Of a stretch of 64,000 nucleotides of DNA, positions 42,364-50,554 are shown piece by piece. Origin of the DNA: Metabacillus idriensis (GTDB lineage: Bacteria; Bacillota; Bacilli; Bacillales; Bacillaceae). The translations under genes and the position numbers were made by a program. The stretch is from positions 1 through 64,000 of the forward strand of contig NZ_WKKF01000011.1 in the NCBI RefSeq assembly GCF_009674765.1, read 5' to 3'. Below the pieces are notes generated by a model that saw only the letters and a list, made by a program, of their open reading frames with translations, made no database searches and was not told where the DNA came from. Numbering within the stretch: position 1 is the stretch's first letter; the number at the start of each line of letters is the position of its first letter.

Positions 42364-42418
42364 AGATATACAAATTGAGGATACTAACTCTTTGAACCAT
42401 ACATAGGAGGTATCAGCA

Positions 42419-43258
42419 ATGAGTGACCAAATGGAGAGCTCCTTTGAGAACAAATGGATGCCGATGACATCTGTTGCAAGCGGACTGGAATTTGATGTCC
42501 TGCCGGGTGTCTACTGCTATACGAATCAAATCGTAAATGTTGTTTTCCTGAGAAGCGGAGACGACTGGTATTTAATTGATGCAGGAATGCCGCACTCGGC
42601 AGACACGATTAAATCAGCTTTTGAAGTGCATGCGGGGGTAGAAATGGCGCCTAAAGCAATCTTGCTGACACATGGGCACTTTGATCACGTCGGCGGCATC
42701 ATTGAACTCGTTGAACAGTGGCAGGTGCCTGTCTACGCTCATGCACTGGAACTGCCGTATCTGACCGGTCAAAAAGATTATCCGGAACCGGATGGAAGTG
42801 TTGAAGGCGGATTGATTGCCAAGATGTCACGGCTTTTTCCGAATGATGCCATCAATTTAACTGATCATGTTCAAGCATTAGGAGAAAATGGACAGATTCC
42901 AGGACTGCCAGAATGGAAATGGATCCATACGCCTGGACACACGCCTGGCCATGTTTCTTTTTATCGTGAAGAAGACCGTACATTGATCGCAGGAGATGCC
43001 TTCGTCACAGTCAGACAGGATTCACTCTATAAAGTGTTCACTCAGAAGCAGGAACTTTCAGGTCCCCCAAGGTATTACACAACCGACTGGCATGCTGCCT
43101 GGAACTCAGTGAAAACATTGGAAGCTTTGAAGCCATCCACTGCCATTACTGGTCACGGACTGCCAATGTCAGGCGAAGAGCTGAGACACGGCCTTGCCGA
43201 ATTAAGCAGGGATTTTGAAAAGCTTGCCATGCCTGATCATGGAAAATATCTTCAATAG
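42419..43258 (+). CDS. MBL-fold metallo-hydrolase
   Basis: A 279-residue metallo-beta-lactamase-fold hydrolase. Zinc-binding motif THGHFDHVGG (HxHxDH, about residues 83-90), the second His in HTPGHTPGHVSFY, the bridging Asp in LIAGDAF and the last His in ITGHGLPMSG. These define the glyoxalase II/lactonase-like subgroup; substrate unknown. AGGAGG upstream, downstream terminator; 55 bp after the methyltransferase gene, possibly co-transcribed. Confidence 0.86.
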   Translation: MSDQMESSFENKWMPMTSVASGLEFDVLPGVYCYTNQIVNVVFLRSGDDWYLIDAGMPHSADTIKSAFEVHAGVEMAPKAILLTHGHFDHVGGIIELVEQWQVPVYAHALELPYLTGQKDYPEPDGSVEGGLIAKMSRLFPNDAINLTDHVQALGENGQIPGLPEWKWIHTPGHTPGHVSFYREEDRTLIAGDAFVTVRQDSLYKVFTQKQELSGPPRYYTTDWHAAWNSVKTLEALKPSTAITGHGLPMSGEELRHGLAELSRDFEKLAMPDHGKYLQ

Positions 43259-43262
43259 GCAA

Positions 43263-43299
43263 CAGCCGGCACACTATGCGCCGGCTGCTTTTTTATTTT
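43263..43299 (+). terminator. Terminator of the MBL hydrolase gene
   Basis: CAGCCGGC (43263-43270) and GCCGGCTG (43280-43287), then CTTTTTTATTTTT. Confidence 0.85.
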
Positions 43300-43371
43300 T
43301 TAAAAGCAGGGTTATTTTACCTGAATATGGAATAGATACATAGTCTTACTTTGGATTAGGGAGAGAAGGAT

Positions 43372-43617
43372 ATGAAGAAAATAGTCATTGGCGGCTTGGG
43401 TGTCATATCAAGTGCTGTGCTGTTTGGATTAACACTTGTCGCAGCAGCAGTTTATTCACTCTATTTATCGGCTCCTGACATCGGAGGAGGATTTGACTCT
43501 CGTTTCGGTTTGTATAGTACAGCTCTAATAGAGATAGGCACAATCCCATTAATTATGAGCGCTTTGCTTTTTCTAGGGGCGGTATATTATGTAATTATTG
43601 GAATGCAGGAGCAGTGA
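43372..43617 (+). CDS. Small two-TM hypothetical protein (81 aa)
   Basis: An 81-residue protein with two TM helices (about residues 5-30 and 55-76) and a short extracytoplasmic loop APDIGGGFDSRFGLY. Ribosome-binding site GGGAGAGAAGG. Not a recognised family. Flanked by a terminator and by the riboswitch region, so monocistronic. Confidence 0.65.
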   Translation: MKKIVIGGLGVISSAVLFGLTLVAAAVYSLYLSAPDIGGGFDSRFGLYSTALIEIGTIPLIMSALLFLGAVYYVIIGMQEQ

Positions 43618-43878
43618 TTAATGAAAGGAAGGCGTTTCTTTTAAAAGAGGAAGCGCCTTTTCAAATCCATATTTTTGTTGAATTCATATAACAGGAAACG
43701 TTTTTTTAAATGATAAAATTCGGGATTAGTTATATTTAATCATCTTTAATTTTAACTAATGTCTATTATACCGTTGATAAAGCGAATGATATGAAATTTT
43801 TATTATTTAATATTCGTATTTTTATTGATTATCTATCATTATTTTGTTATGTTATCAAAGTAATTAATTTATATATTA

Positions 43879-43953
43879 TTACTCGTATATCCTCAGTAAT
43901 ATGGTCTGAGTGTCTCTACCTGGTTCCCATTGAAAGAACTGGACTACGAGTTA
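43879..43953 (+). promoter_or_regulatory. Purine riboswitch, guanine class
   Basis: All purine-aptamer landmarks are present: P1 ACTCGTA (43881-43887) closed by TACGAGT (43945-43951), TAATATGGTCTGAG, TCTCTACC and GGACTACGAG. The base at the specificity position (43944, in GACTACG) is C, which is the guanine/hypoxanthine class; adenine aptamers have T there. The 3' part AGTTAAAGTAT (43949-43959) is perfectly complementary to ATACTTTAACT (44016-44026), a candidate alternative helix before the terminator at 44028. It controls the lipoprotein nucleosidase gene. Confidence 0.9.
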
Positions 43954-44027
43954 AAGTATTAGGCTGTTCAGCTTTTTTAGCTTTGGCAAGAAGTGTCTAT
44001 TTTGCTGGATTTTCCATACTTTAACTT

Positions 44028-44080
44028 AGAGGTCTAGAAGGTAGAAATCATTCTGCTTTTTCCAGACCTCTTTTTTTTGT
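44028..44080 (+). terminator. Expression-platform terminator of the purine riboswitch
   Basis: AGAGGTCT (44028-44035) pairs with AGACCTCT (44064-44071), with further pairing in the arm, and is followed by TTTTTTT. Confidence 0.82.
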
Positions 44081-44208
44081 CAGAACCACGAGCATTCAGA
44101 TCATATTGAGACGGAAGCAGAAAAAGCGAGTTGGACTAAATAAGGAGGATTACATATTTAATTCTGCAGAAATACAATCAGATGAGCCACACTAAGGAGA
44201 GAGAATGA

Positions 44209-45087
44209 ATGAAAATCAAACAGCTGAAAAAATATGCTTTAGCGATTATCACCATATATGTATTAACAGTTTTAGCTGGCTGCAGTTCTGCGTCCCAGTC
44301 TGAAGCTGCTAAAAAAGATGATCAAAGACCTATTCTTGTTCAAGGGCCAATGCCAATCGAAGCTGAAAATTTCGCAAAAAAGTTAGAAGATGTTAAAGAA
44401 GAAAAATCAGGGACATTTATATTTTACATAGGAAAACTGGACAAATATCCAGTTATCGTTGCAAAAACAGGCAAGGGTATGGAAAATACAGCAGCTGCTA
44501 CGGCGGTGGCTATCGAAAGATACAATCCAATTGCAATAATTAATCAAGGGACTTCAGGCGGACATGATCCGAATTTAAACGTTTTTGATATTGTGCTTGG
44601 GAAAAGAACGGTAAACTTGGGCGCCTTAAAAACAGCAGATAAGGATGAAAATCAAGGAATTGATCCGACGATTTGGAAACCTATGGACTTAATGGCTTCT
44701 GAAGGAAGTGCAGGAGAAGATCCTAATGCTGAAAAGCCGCGTTTCTATGAGGGAGATAAAGATTTACTTACAGCTGCTAATGCTGTCAAAGATACATATA
44801 CAAAAGGTAAAATTGTTGAAGGTACGATAGGCTCTGCAGACGTATGGAATAATGAAGTTGACCGCATAAAATGGTTTCATACTAAGTATGGTTCGTCTGT
44901 AGAAGAAATGGAAGGCGCATCTGCCGCACAAATTGCCAAAGCTTATGATGTAGCCTTCCTTGGTATCCGTGTACTATCTAATAATAAAGTAAACGGCGGT
45001 AAATATAACCCTGATACTGCTGCAGCAAATCAAGAGTATGTTTATGAAGTTGTTAAAAAGTATATATCTGATATCAAGAGTAAGTAA
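44209..45087 (+). CDS. Lipoprotein nucleosidase/nucleoside phosphorylase-fold protein
   Basis: A 292-residue exported lipoprotein: signal with lipobox LAGC (lipidated Cys about residue 25) followed by a PNP/UDP phosphorylase-superfamily domain of the MTA/SAH nucleosidase type. Key features are AKTGKGMENTAAATAVAIER, INQGTSGGHDP, GTIGSADVWNNE and VEEMEGASAAQIAK, the last with the ribose-binding Glu of SMExxA-type sites. It would cleave purine nucleosides outside the membrane so the freed base can be imported. The guanine riboswitch upstream should switch it off when guanine/hypoxanthine is plentiful, consistent with purine scavenging. The weak ribosome-binding site GGAGAGAG precedes ATG 44209. 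Confidence 0.83.
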   Translation: MKIKQLKKYALAIITIYVLTVLAGCSSASQSEAAKKDDQRPILVQGPMPIEAENFAKKLEDVKEEKSGTFIFYIGKLDKYPVIVAKTGKGMENTAAATAVAIERYNPIAIINQGTSGGHDPNLNVFDIVLGKRTVNLGALKTADKDENQGIDPTIWKPMDLMASEGSAGEDPNAEKPRFYEGDKDLLTAANAVKDTYTKGKIVEGTIGSADVWNNEVDRIKWFHTKYGSSVEEMEGASAAQIAKAYDVAFLGIRVLSNNKVNGGKYNPDTAAANQEYVYEVVKKYISDIKSK

Positions 45088-45118
45088 ATTAGTTCAGACT
45101 TAAGTGAATATAGATCAA

Positions 45119-45145
45119 GAAAAGGACCATTCACTGGTCCTTTTC
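45119..45145. terminator. Bidirectional terminator
   Basis: GAAAAGGACCA (45119-45129) and TGGTCCTTTTC (45135-45145), 5-nt loop, between convergent genes. Confidence 0.85.
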
Positions 45146-45156
45146 TTTGTAAATCG

Positions 45157-45474
45157 TTAATTCTCTTCAGACTCGCTGACCTTCTCAATCTTCTCTACAA
45201 ACATCTGATAAACCCTGCGCTTTTCCTCCAGCTCTTTTATATAAAGCTTCAGCTCATTGAATTTTTCTTCGAATGGCTTTTGATAGGTTGTTTTGATATT
45301 GTTTATGATTTCATCATTTATAGTAGATTGAATCACTTGCTTTGTAATTCCGAATTTATAGGAATATAGCTGAAGCTCGCTTTTGACCTTGTCATATTCT
45401 GCGTCGATTTCATTCTTTTGTTTCAGCATGTCCTCTTTCCATTCATGCAGAGAATCTTTCACATATGATTCCAT
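45157..45474 (-). CDS. Coiled-coil hypothetical protein (105 aa)
   Basis: A 105-residue, highly charged, all-helical cytosolic protein with two heptad-like stretches (residues 5-40 and 65-100). Strong AGGAGGGG upstream of the ATG. No recognised family. Separate transcription unit convergent with the nucleosidase. Confidence 0.65.
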   Translation of the reverse strand: MESYVKDSLHEWKEDMLKQKNEIDAEYDKVKSELQLYSYKFGITKQVIQSTINDEIINNIKTTYQKPFEEKFNELKLYIKELEEKRRVYQMFVEKIEKVSESEEN

Positions 45475-45712
45475 ATTTCCCCTCCTCAGCAGCTTGATTG
45501 CCTATGTATCTCAATACACTATTTATCACCTATGACTATTTTGTGGGGGTAATTCGGGGATTATCGTCCTTCTTCCCTGCTTTTGCACCAGGCTTATAGG
45601 CTGAATAGAACAGGTTAGTCATATTCCTATTGATCTATTATTCCAGTAAAATTTTTCCGATTATAGGAGAAAAGGTCAATTCTATCTAATCCAGATTATG
45701 CTATCTTTAAAT

Positions 45713-45739
45713 ATGTAGAAAAAACAGAAAATTCTACAT
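45713..45739. promoter_or_regulatory. Inverted repeat upstream of inhA
   Basis: ATGTAGAA (45713-45720) and TTCTACAT (45732-45739), 11 bp apart, 25 bp before the start codon. It has no U-run, so it is an operator or 5'-UTR hairpin rather than a terminator. Confidence 0.5.
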
Positions 45740-45764
45740 GTTCTTACAAATAGGAGGGGTAGTA

Positions 45765-48152
45765 TTGGCAAAGTGGAGCAAGAAATTCGGAACATCACTT
45801 CTAGCAACGAGTCTGGTCGCAAGCTTATTCGCGCCAGCTGCATTTGCGAAAGAACCTGTACCAACAGACATTCAAACAGCGTTGTCAGCACCAATAGATC
45901 TAAACATTATCAATGAGGACCGCCTGGCAAATGCCTTGAAAAAACAAGGACTCATTCCACAAAAAGCAAGTGACAAGGAAGTCGCTTTCGCCGTGCAAAA
46001 ATATATCGAGAAAAAGCAAGGCGAAAAACCGACAGTTGATCTCCATGAAGATAATCACGATGCAAAACTGGAAATCGACAAGAAATCAAAGGATTTCTTA
46101 ACAAAGCAGAAAGAAAAGCTGACAAAGCAATTAAATAAAGGCCATGAAAAGCTTGCGAAAAGCAAAAAAGACGGCTTTGTGAATGTAAAACCAGCGCAGA
46201 AGGCTAAATACAATGGTGCTGTAAGAGAAGACAAGGTGCTTATTTTACTTGTTGAATTCGAAGACTTCAAACATAACAATATCGTTAAAGAAGAAGGCTA
46301 CATGTATTCAAAAGATTTCAGCAAAGAGCATTATGAAAAAATGCTGTTCGGGGACAAGCCGTTTCAGCTGTTAGACGGGAAAAAAGTACCGACATTCAAG
46401 CAATATTATGAAGAGCAATCAGGCGGAAGCTATACAGTAGACGGCACTGTTTCGGAGTGGCTGACTGTTCCGGGCAAAGCAGCTGATTATGGAGACGACA
46501 ATCCAGCAGGAGGCCATGACAACCTGGCGCCGCTTGGACCTCGTGATCTTGTAAAAGAAACGCTTAAAGCTGCAGCTGCATCTGGAATGGACTTAGCTGA
46601 ATATGACGAGTTCGATTTATATGATTTAGATGGAGACGGCAATCAAAACGAGCCTGACGGACTTGTTGACCATCTTATGATTGTACATGCAGGAACTGGA
46701 CAAGAAGCTGGCGGCGGCAAATTGGGCAATAATGCAATCTGGTCTCACCGCTGGACATTGGACGGGGTATATAAAGTTGAAGGTACAAAAGCAGAAGTAC
46801 CTTACTGGGGCGGAGCAATGGCTGCTTATGACTATACAATCCAGCCTGAAGATGGTGCAGTCGGCGTATTCGCACATGAATTCGGACATGATTTAGGTCT
46901 TCCTGATGAATATGACACGCAGTACAGCGGAAACGGCGAGCCTGTTGCTTCATGGTCAATCATGAGCGGAGGCAGCTGGAATGGCCAAACAGCGGGAACA
47001 GAACCGACAAGCTTCTCCCCGCAAAACAAAGAATTTTTCCAAACAATTATGGGCGGAAACTGGGCCAACATCCAGGAAATTGATTATAAAGATGTGTCAG
47101 CTGAAGGAACAGCGACATTCCTCGATCAAAGTGTCACTAAATCAAACAATCCGGGAATCGTGAAAGTAAACCTTCCTGAAAAACAAGTGAAAAGTACAAT
47201 TCAGCCTGAATTTGGCGAAAAATACTATCACAGTACAAAAGGCGATGACCTTCACACTGTGATGGAAACACCTGAATTTGATTTAACAGGAAAAACAAGT
47301 GCAGCATTCACTTACAAAGCAAACTATGACATTGAGTACGGCTGTGCATGTGACTACTTGACTGTAAGTGCAGAAACAGCGGAAGGCACTAAAGTTCTTG
47401 AAGTCTTAGGCGGCGATGTTTCTGACGGCGACGCAACTAAAGGAAAAACTAATGGAGCATGGATCGACAAATCCTATGACCTCAGCGAATTTGCCGGCAA
47501 AAAAGTAAAACTGGTATTTGAATACTCAACAGACGGCGGCCTTGCACCTGAAGGTTTTGCTTTAGACAATGCAGTTCTTACTGCTGATGGCGAACAAGTA
47601 TTCAGCGACGATGCAGAAGGCACACCTAAATTTACATTAGACGGCTTCAAAGCATTTAACGGAACATTTTTTGCTAAACACCATTACTACCTGGAGTGGA
47701 GAAACTATGCTGGATCTGACAAAGCTTTAGCTTTCTCCCGCGGACCTAAATACAATACAGGCATGCTCGTCTGGTATGCAGATGACAGCTACTCAGACAA
47801 CTGGGTTGGCGTGCATCCTGGTGAAGGGTTCCTTGGAGTCGTTGACTCTCATCCTCAGCCATTATACGGATTGCTTGACGGCAAACAGACTACAATACAA
47901 TCAACACGCTATCAAATCGCGGATGCAGCATTCTCATATGACAAATCTGCCTCATGGTACGTAGACAGCCCGACACGCGGCGAATACAGCTACAACGGCT
48001 TAAAAGGAGTCACATTCTTCGATGACTCAAGATCATACATGAACGAAGTTATTCCAGACGCTGGACGCAATGTTCCTAACTACGGTCTGAAATTCCAGGT
48101 TGTAGGCGAAGCGAAGGATAACTCTGCAGGAGCCGTTTGGATCCGCAAATAA
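45765..48152 (+). CDS. inhA: Immune inhibitor A-like secreted metalloprotease (M6)
   Basis: A 795-residue secreted protease. N-terminal signal peptide (cleavage about residue 28, APAAFA-K), a propeptide rich in Lys/Glu (about 30-140), an M6 zinc protease domain with [14 protein letters not shown] (zinc ligands His371 and His375, catalytic Glu372) and a C-terminal beta-rich VEG-type domain with a CACD turn. InhA of B. cereus degrades host antimicrobial peptides and helps the exosporium and virulence; in environmental strains it is a general extracellular protease. TTG start 7 bp after AGGAGG. Preceded by an 8-bp inverted repeat and followed by a strong terminator. Confidence 0.92.
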   Translation: MAKWSKKFGTSLLATSLVASLFAPAAFAKEPVPTDIQTALSAPIDLNIINEDRLANALKKQGLIPQKASDKEVAFAVQKYIEKKQGEKPTVDLHEDNHDAKLEIDKKSKDFLTKQKEKLTKQLNKGHEKLAKSKKDGFVNVKPAQKAKYNGAVREDKVLILLVEFEDFKHNNIVKEEGYMYSKDFSKEHYEKMLFGDKPFQLLDGKKVPTFKQYYEEQSGGSYTVDGTVSEWLTVPGKAADYGDDNPAGGHDNLAPLGPRDLVKETLKAAAASGMDLAEYDEFDLYDLDGDGNQNEPDGLVDHLMIVHAGTGQEAGGGKLGNNAIWSHRWTLDGVYKVEGTKAEVPYWGGAMAAYDYTIQPEDGAVGVFAHEFGHDLGLPDEYDTQYSGNGEPVASWSIMSGGSWNGQTAGTEPTSFSPQNKEFFQTIMGGNWANIQEIDYKDVSAEGTATFLDQSVTKSNNPGIVKVNLPEKQVKSTIQPEFGEKYYHSTKGDDLHTVMETPEFDLTGKTSAAFTYKANYDIEYGCACDYLTVSAETAEGTKVLEVLGGDVSDGDATKGKTNGAWIDKSYDLSEFAGKKVKLVFEYSTDGGLAPEGFALDNAVLTADGEQVFSDDAEGTPKFTLDGFKAFNGTFFAKHHYYLEWRNYAGSDKALAFSRGPKYNTGMLVWYADDSYSDNWVGVHPGEGFLGVVDSHPQPLYGLLDGKQTTIQSTRYQIADAAFSYDKSASWYVDSPTRGEYSYNGLKGVTFFDDSRSYMNEVIPDAGRNVPNYGLKFQVVGEAKDNSAGAVWIRK

Positions 48153-48164
48153 GAATAATGAGTG

Positions 48165-48196
48165 AAAGGCAGCGTTTTTCGAACGCTGCCTTTTTC
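48165..48196 (+). terminator. Terminator of inhA
   Basis: AGGCAGCGTT, TTTCG loop, AACGCTGCCT, then TTTT. Confidence 0.88.
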
Positions 48197-48294
48197 ATAT
48201 ATGCATAGATTTCTTTTTAATAGGAAAAAAGAAGGGAATGAATTGTCATATTAAGGTGTAATTTGTATTGAATATTCAGAAATTTAAACCTATA

Positions 48295-48381
48295 CCTGCA
48301 CGGCTGCTGGCGCAAACATGATTTTAATTGGAGCAGCGGGAGTGCTGATCCACCGCAGTAAAGCGGGTGCAAATTAACTTA
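48295..48381 (+). pseudogene. Possible remnant of a wall-anchor-like C-terminus
   Basis: The short frame ending in TAA near 48378 reads TAAGANMILIGAAGVLIHRS followed by KAGAN. It has the shape of a sortase tail (small residues, hydrophobic helix, basic end) but no LPxTG is visible and an in-frame stop lies just upstream. If real, it is the decayed end of a lost surface-protein gene. Confidence 0.2.
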
Positions 48382-48424
48382 TCATTTATAGTATGTAGAC
48401 TCTATTCATAAATTTTGTTGTTTT

Positions 48425-48620
48425 AAGACTACATGTTAAAAATCTTGAGTGGATTGCAGCGGAAGGAACTTGATTCCTGCGGGAATTAGAGGGAAGTTGG
48501 AGACCCCGCAGGCATGCCGAGGAGGCTCCAACCCTCCCCGCGGAAAGCAAGTTCCTGGAGCGGAAAGGAACGGACAACATTTATTGCGTAAACAGACTTT
48601 CTGGACAGCCTCATTTCTTA
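48425..48620 (+). repeat. MITE-like palindromic element (family A, copy 2)
   Basis: Starts TTGTTGTTTTAAGAC, has GGATTGCAGCGGAAGGAA, GAGACCCCGCAGGCAT, GAGGAGGCTCC and CCCTCCCCGCGGAAAGCAAG, and ends GGACAACATTTA...TCTGGACAGCC. Left and right halves are imperfect inverted complements (CTTGATTCCTGCGGG with CCCGCGGAAAGCAAG), so it can fold into one long hairpin. It lies between inhA and the histidine kinase gene. Confidence 0.8.
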
Positions 48621-48745
48621 TTTTTTTATTCTGACGTTTACCAAATTTATTATTAATAAAAAGACAAACCAGTAAACTCAAGTTTGTATTATACTGTAAG
48701 AAAATAGAACTAACAGAAACTTTTGAAAAGTTACCGGGAGGCTTC

Positions 48746-50554
48746 ATGTTTTATTCTCTTAGAAATCGGCTGTTCATCATTTTTACGATTCTCCTGACCG
48801 TTCCATTCCTTGTTTTATCACTTCTCATACCGGCTTGGTTTACATCCGTAATTGAAGAGCAGACGAAGGATTCAACAGTCGAAATGATGGAGCAATACTC
48901 CATCTATATTAACTCGGTCACCTCGCAGGCAGAGGATTTAGGGAAGCAGGTCCTGGTCAATCAGGCAACTCAGGAATGGCTGCATGCAGAAAGTGATCCG
49001 GCTGTCCAATCTGCTGAACGGCTGCTGATTAAAAATCATCTGAAGATGCAGCTTTCTTCCATGATGATCAATAATTCAAATGGCATGGACATTTCTGTTT
49101 TTCTAAACGATGGTACAGGAACCTGGGGAGATAATCCGCTCCTTGCTGAAACGGATTGGTTCAAGAAATTTTCAAGGGGAGAAAAACGCTGGGTAAGCCA
49201 TCACCGAGACCCGTATCAGCTGCATCAGCTGATGAGGGAAACAGAGGTTAACAGTTATTTAATCCCTCTCTTTGATATGCAGATGCTTGATTTATCCGGA
49301 ATCATCAAAGTCAGTTTTCCTTCATCGCTGCTTGAAACGGCATTGGGCAAAATTAAACTCGGTGAAAACGGACGGGTATATTTGCTGGATGAATACGGAG
49401 AGAACGTTTTATTTGGCAGGATTGAGACCCCGGCTCCCGTTTTAAATAACAGTCTCGGAAAAATTCAGCGAATGAAGCAGTTTAATGGATTAATAGAAAC
49501 AGCGTACAACGATGAAGACTATCTTGTTTTTTTTCAAAAGCTGAAGATAGGCAATTGGACGCTGGTGAGCGAAATTACGAAGTCTGAGCTGTTTGCGAAA
49601 ATTGACAGGCTGCAGCAAAAATTATTGATTTTCAGCGGAGTGATCTTTCTGCTGACGATCCTTGCCTCTTATGTCCTTTCTTCAAATATTGTCCGGCCGC
49701 TTGGAAAGCTCACAAATGCGATGAAATTTGTTGAAAAAGGAGACCTTGAAGGAGCAAGGACATTTATGCCGACGATTAAATCCTATAATCATGAGGTCGG
49801 GTATGCGATCAAGGTTTTTGATCATACGATCAGAAAGCTGAATGAATTGATTAAAACAGAATATAAGGCGAATCTCCGAAGAAAAGATGCTGAATATAAA
49901 GCACTGCTTCTGCAGATCAATCCTCACTTTTTGAACAATACTCTTGAGGTGATCGGCAGTCTTGCGCTGCAGAATAAACAGAAGGAAGTTTTGGATGTAA
50001 GCATCTATCTTGGAAGAATGATGAGATACTCATTAAACACCAAAACAGACATTGTCAGGTTACGGGAAGAGCTTGCCTATATCCGGGATTTTATTGAAAT
50101 AGTGAAGCTGAGGTACGATGGTGCTATTACGTTTAGAATTGAGGAGGAACCAGCATCTGCTTCCTTTCCTATCTGCAAATTTATTATCCAGCCGCTTGTT
50201 GAAAATGCGGTGAAATATAGTTTGGCGGAAAAAACATCTGCAGAGATTCTGATTCGGACAGAATGGAGAGAAAACAAGTTAACCATATTGATACAAGACG
50301 ATGGCATAGGCATGTCCCAGAAGTTGATTTCACAGCTTTTGGCCGAAGAAAAAGAATATGAAACGATGGGTGTATTGGACAGCAGCGGAAGCAGTATTGG
50401 CCTAAGAAATGTGATTGGCAGGCTGAAGCTCTTTTACGGCAGCCGTTTTTCAATCGAAATCTATTCAGAAGAGGGAGCCGGGACAAGCATTGCATTATGT
50501 ATAAAGGGAAATGAGGGGGATATACATGATGAAGGTCATTATAGCGGACGATGA
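48746..50554 (+). CDS. YesM-type sensor histidine kinase
   Basis: A 602-residue membrane kinase: TM1 (about residues 8-30), an extracytoplasmic Cache-like domain (about 35-290), TM2 (about 292-312), HAMP (about 312-370), then the His_kinase/HATPase_c unit. The phospho-acceptor is His394 in LLLQINPHFLNNTLEV, the LytS/YesM signature, and the ATP-binding G box is LIQDDGIGMS. Such kinases with AraC-type partners control carbohydrate ABC transporters and hydrolases. Its 3' end overlaps the response regulator gene by 29 bp. GGGAGG upstream of ATG 48746. Confidence 0.9.
   Translation: MFYSLRNRLFIIFTILLTVPFLVLSLLIPAWFTSVIEEQTKDSTVEMMEQYSIYINSVTSQAEDLGKQVLVNQATQEWLHAESDPAVQSAERLLIKNHLKMQLSSMMINNSNGMDISVFLNDGTGTWGDNPLLAETDWFKKFSRGEKRWVSHHRDPYQLHQLMRETEVNSYLIPLFDMQMLDLSGIIKVSFPSSLLETALGKIKLGENGRVYLLDEYGENVLFGRIETPAPVLNNSLGKIQRMKQFNGLIETAYNDEDYLVFFQKLKIGNWTLVSEITKSELFAKIDRLQQKLLIFSGVIFLLTILASYVLSSNIVRPLGKLTNAMKFVEKGDLEGARTFMPTIKSYNHEVGYAIKVFDHTIRKLNELIKTEYKANLRRKDAEYKALLLQINPHFLNNTLEVIGSLALQNKQKEVLDVSIYLGRMMRYSLNTKTDIVRLREELAYIRDFIEIVKLRYDGAITFRIEEEPASASFPICKFIIQPLVENAVKYSLAEKTSAEILIRTEWRENKLTILIQDDGIGMSQKLISQLLAEEKEYETMGVLDSSGSSIGLRNVIGRLKLFYGSRFSIEIYSEEGAGTSIALCIKGNEGDIHDEGHYSGR

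Noticed and set aside
43879-43953. Adenine-class purine riboswitch
   Set aside because: The specificity base in GACTACG is C, not T, so guanine/hypoxanthine class is indicated.
43791-44024. 77-codon plus-strand frame before the nucleosidase gene
   Set aside because: It runs through the purine riboswitch aptamer, has no ribosome-binding site and an implausible composition; the RNA explanation is much stronger.
48386-48747. Several overlapping frames between inhA and the histidine kinase
   Set aside because: They are reading frames through the GC-rich palindromic element, on both strands, without ribosome-binding sites.
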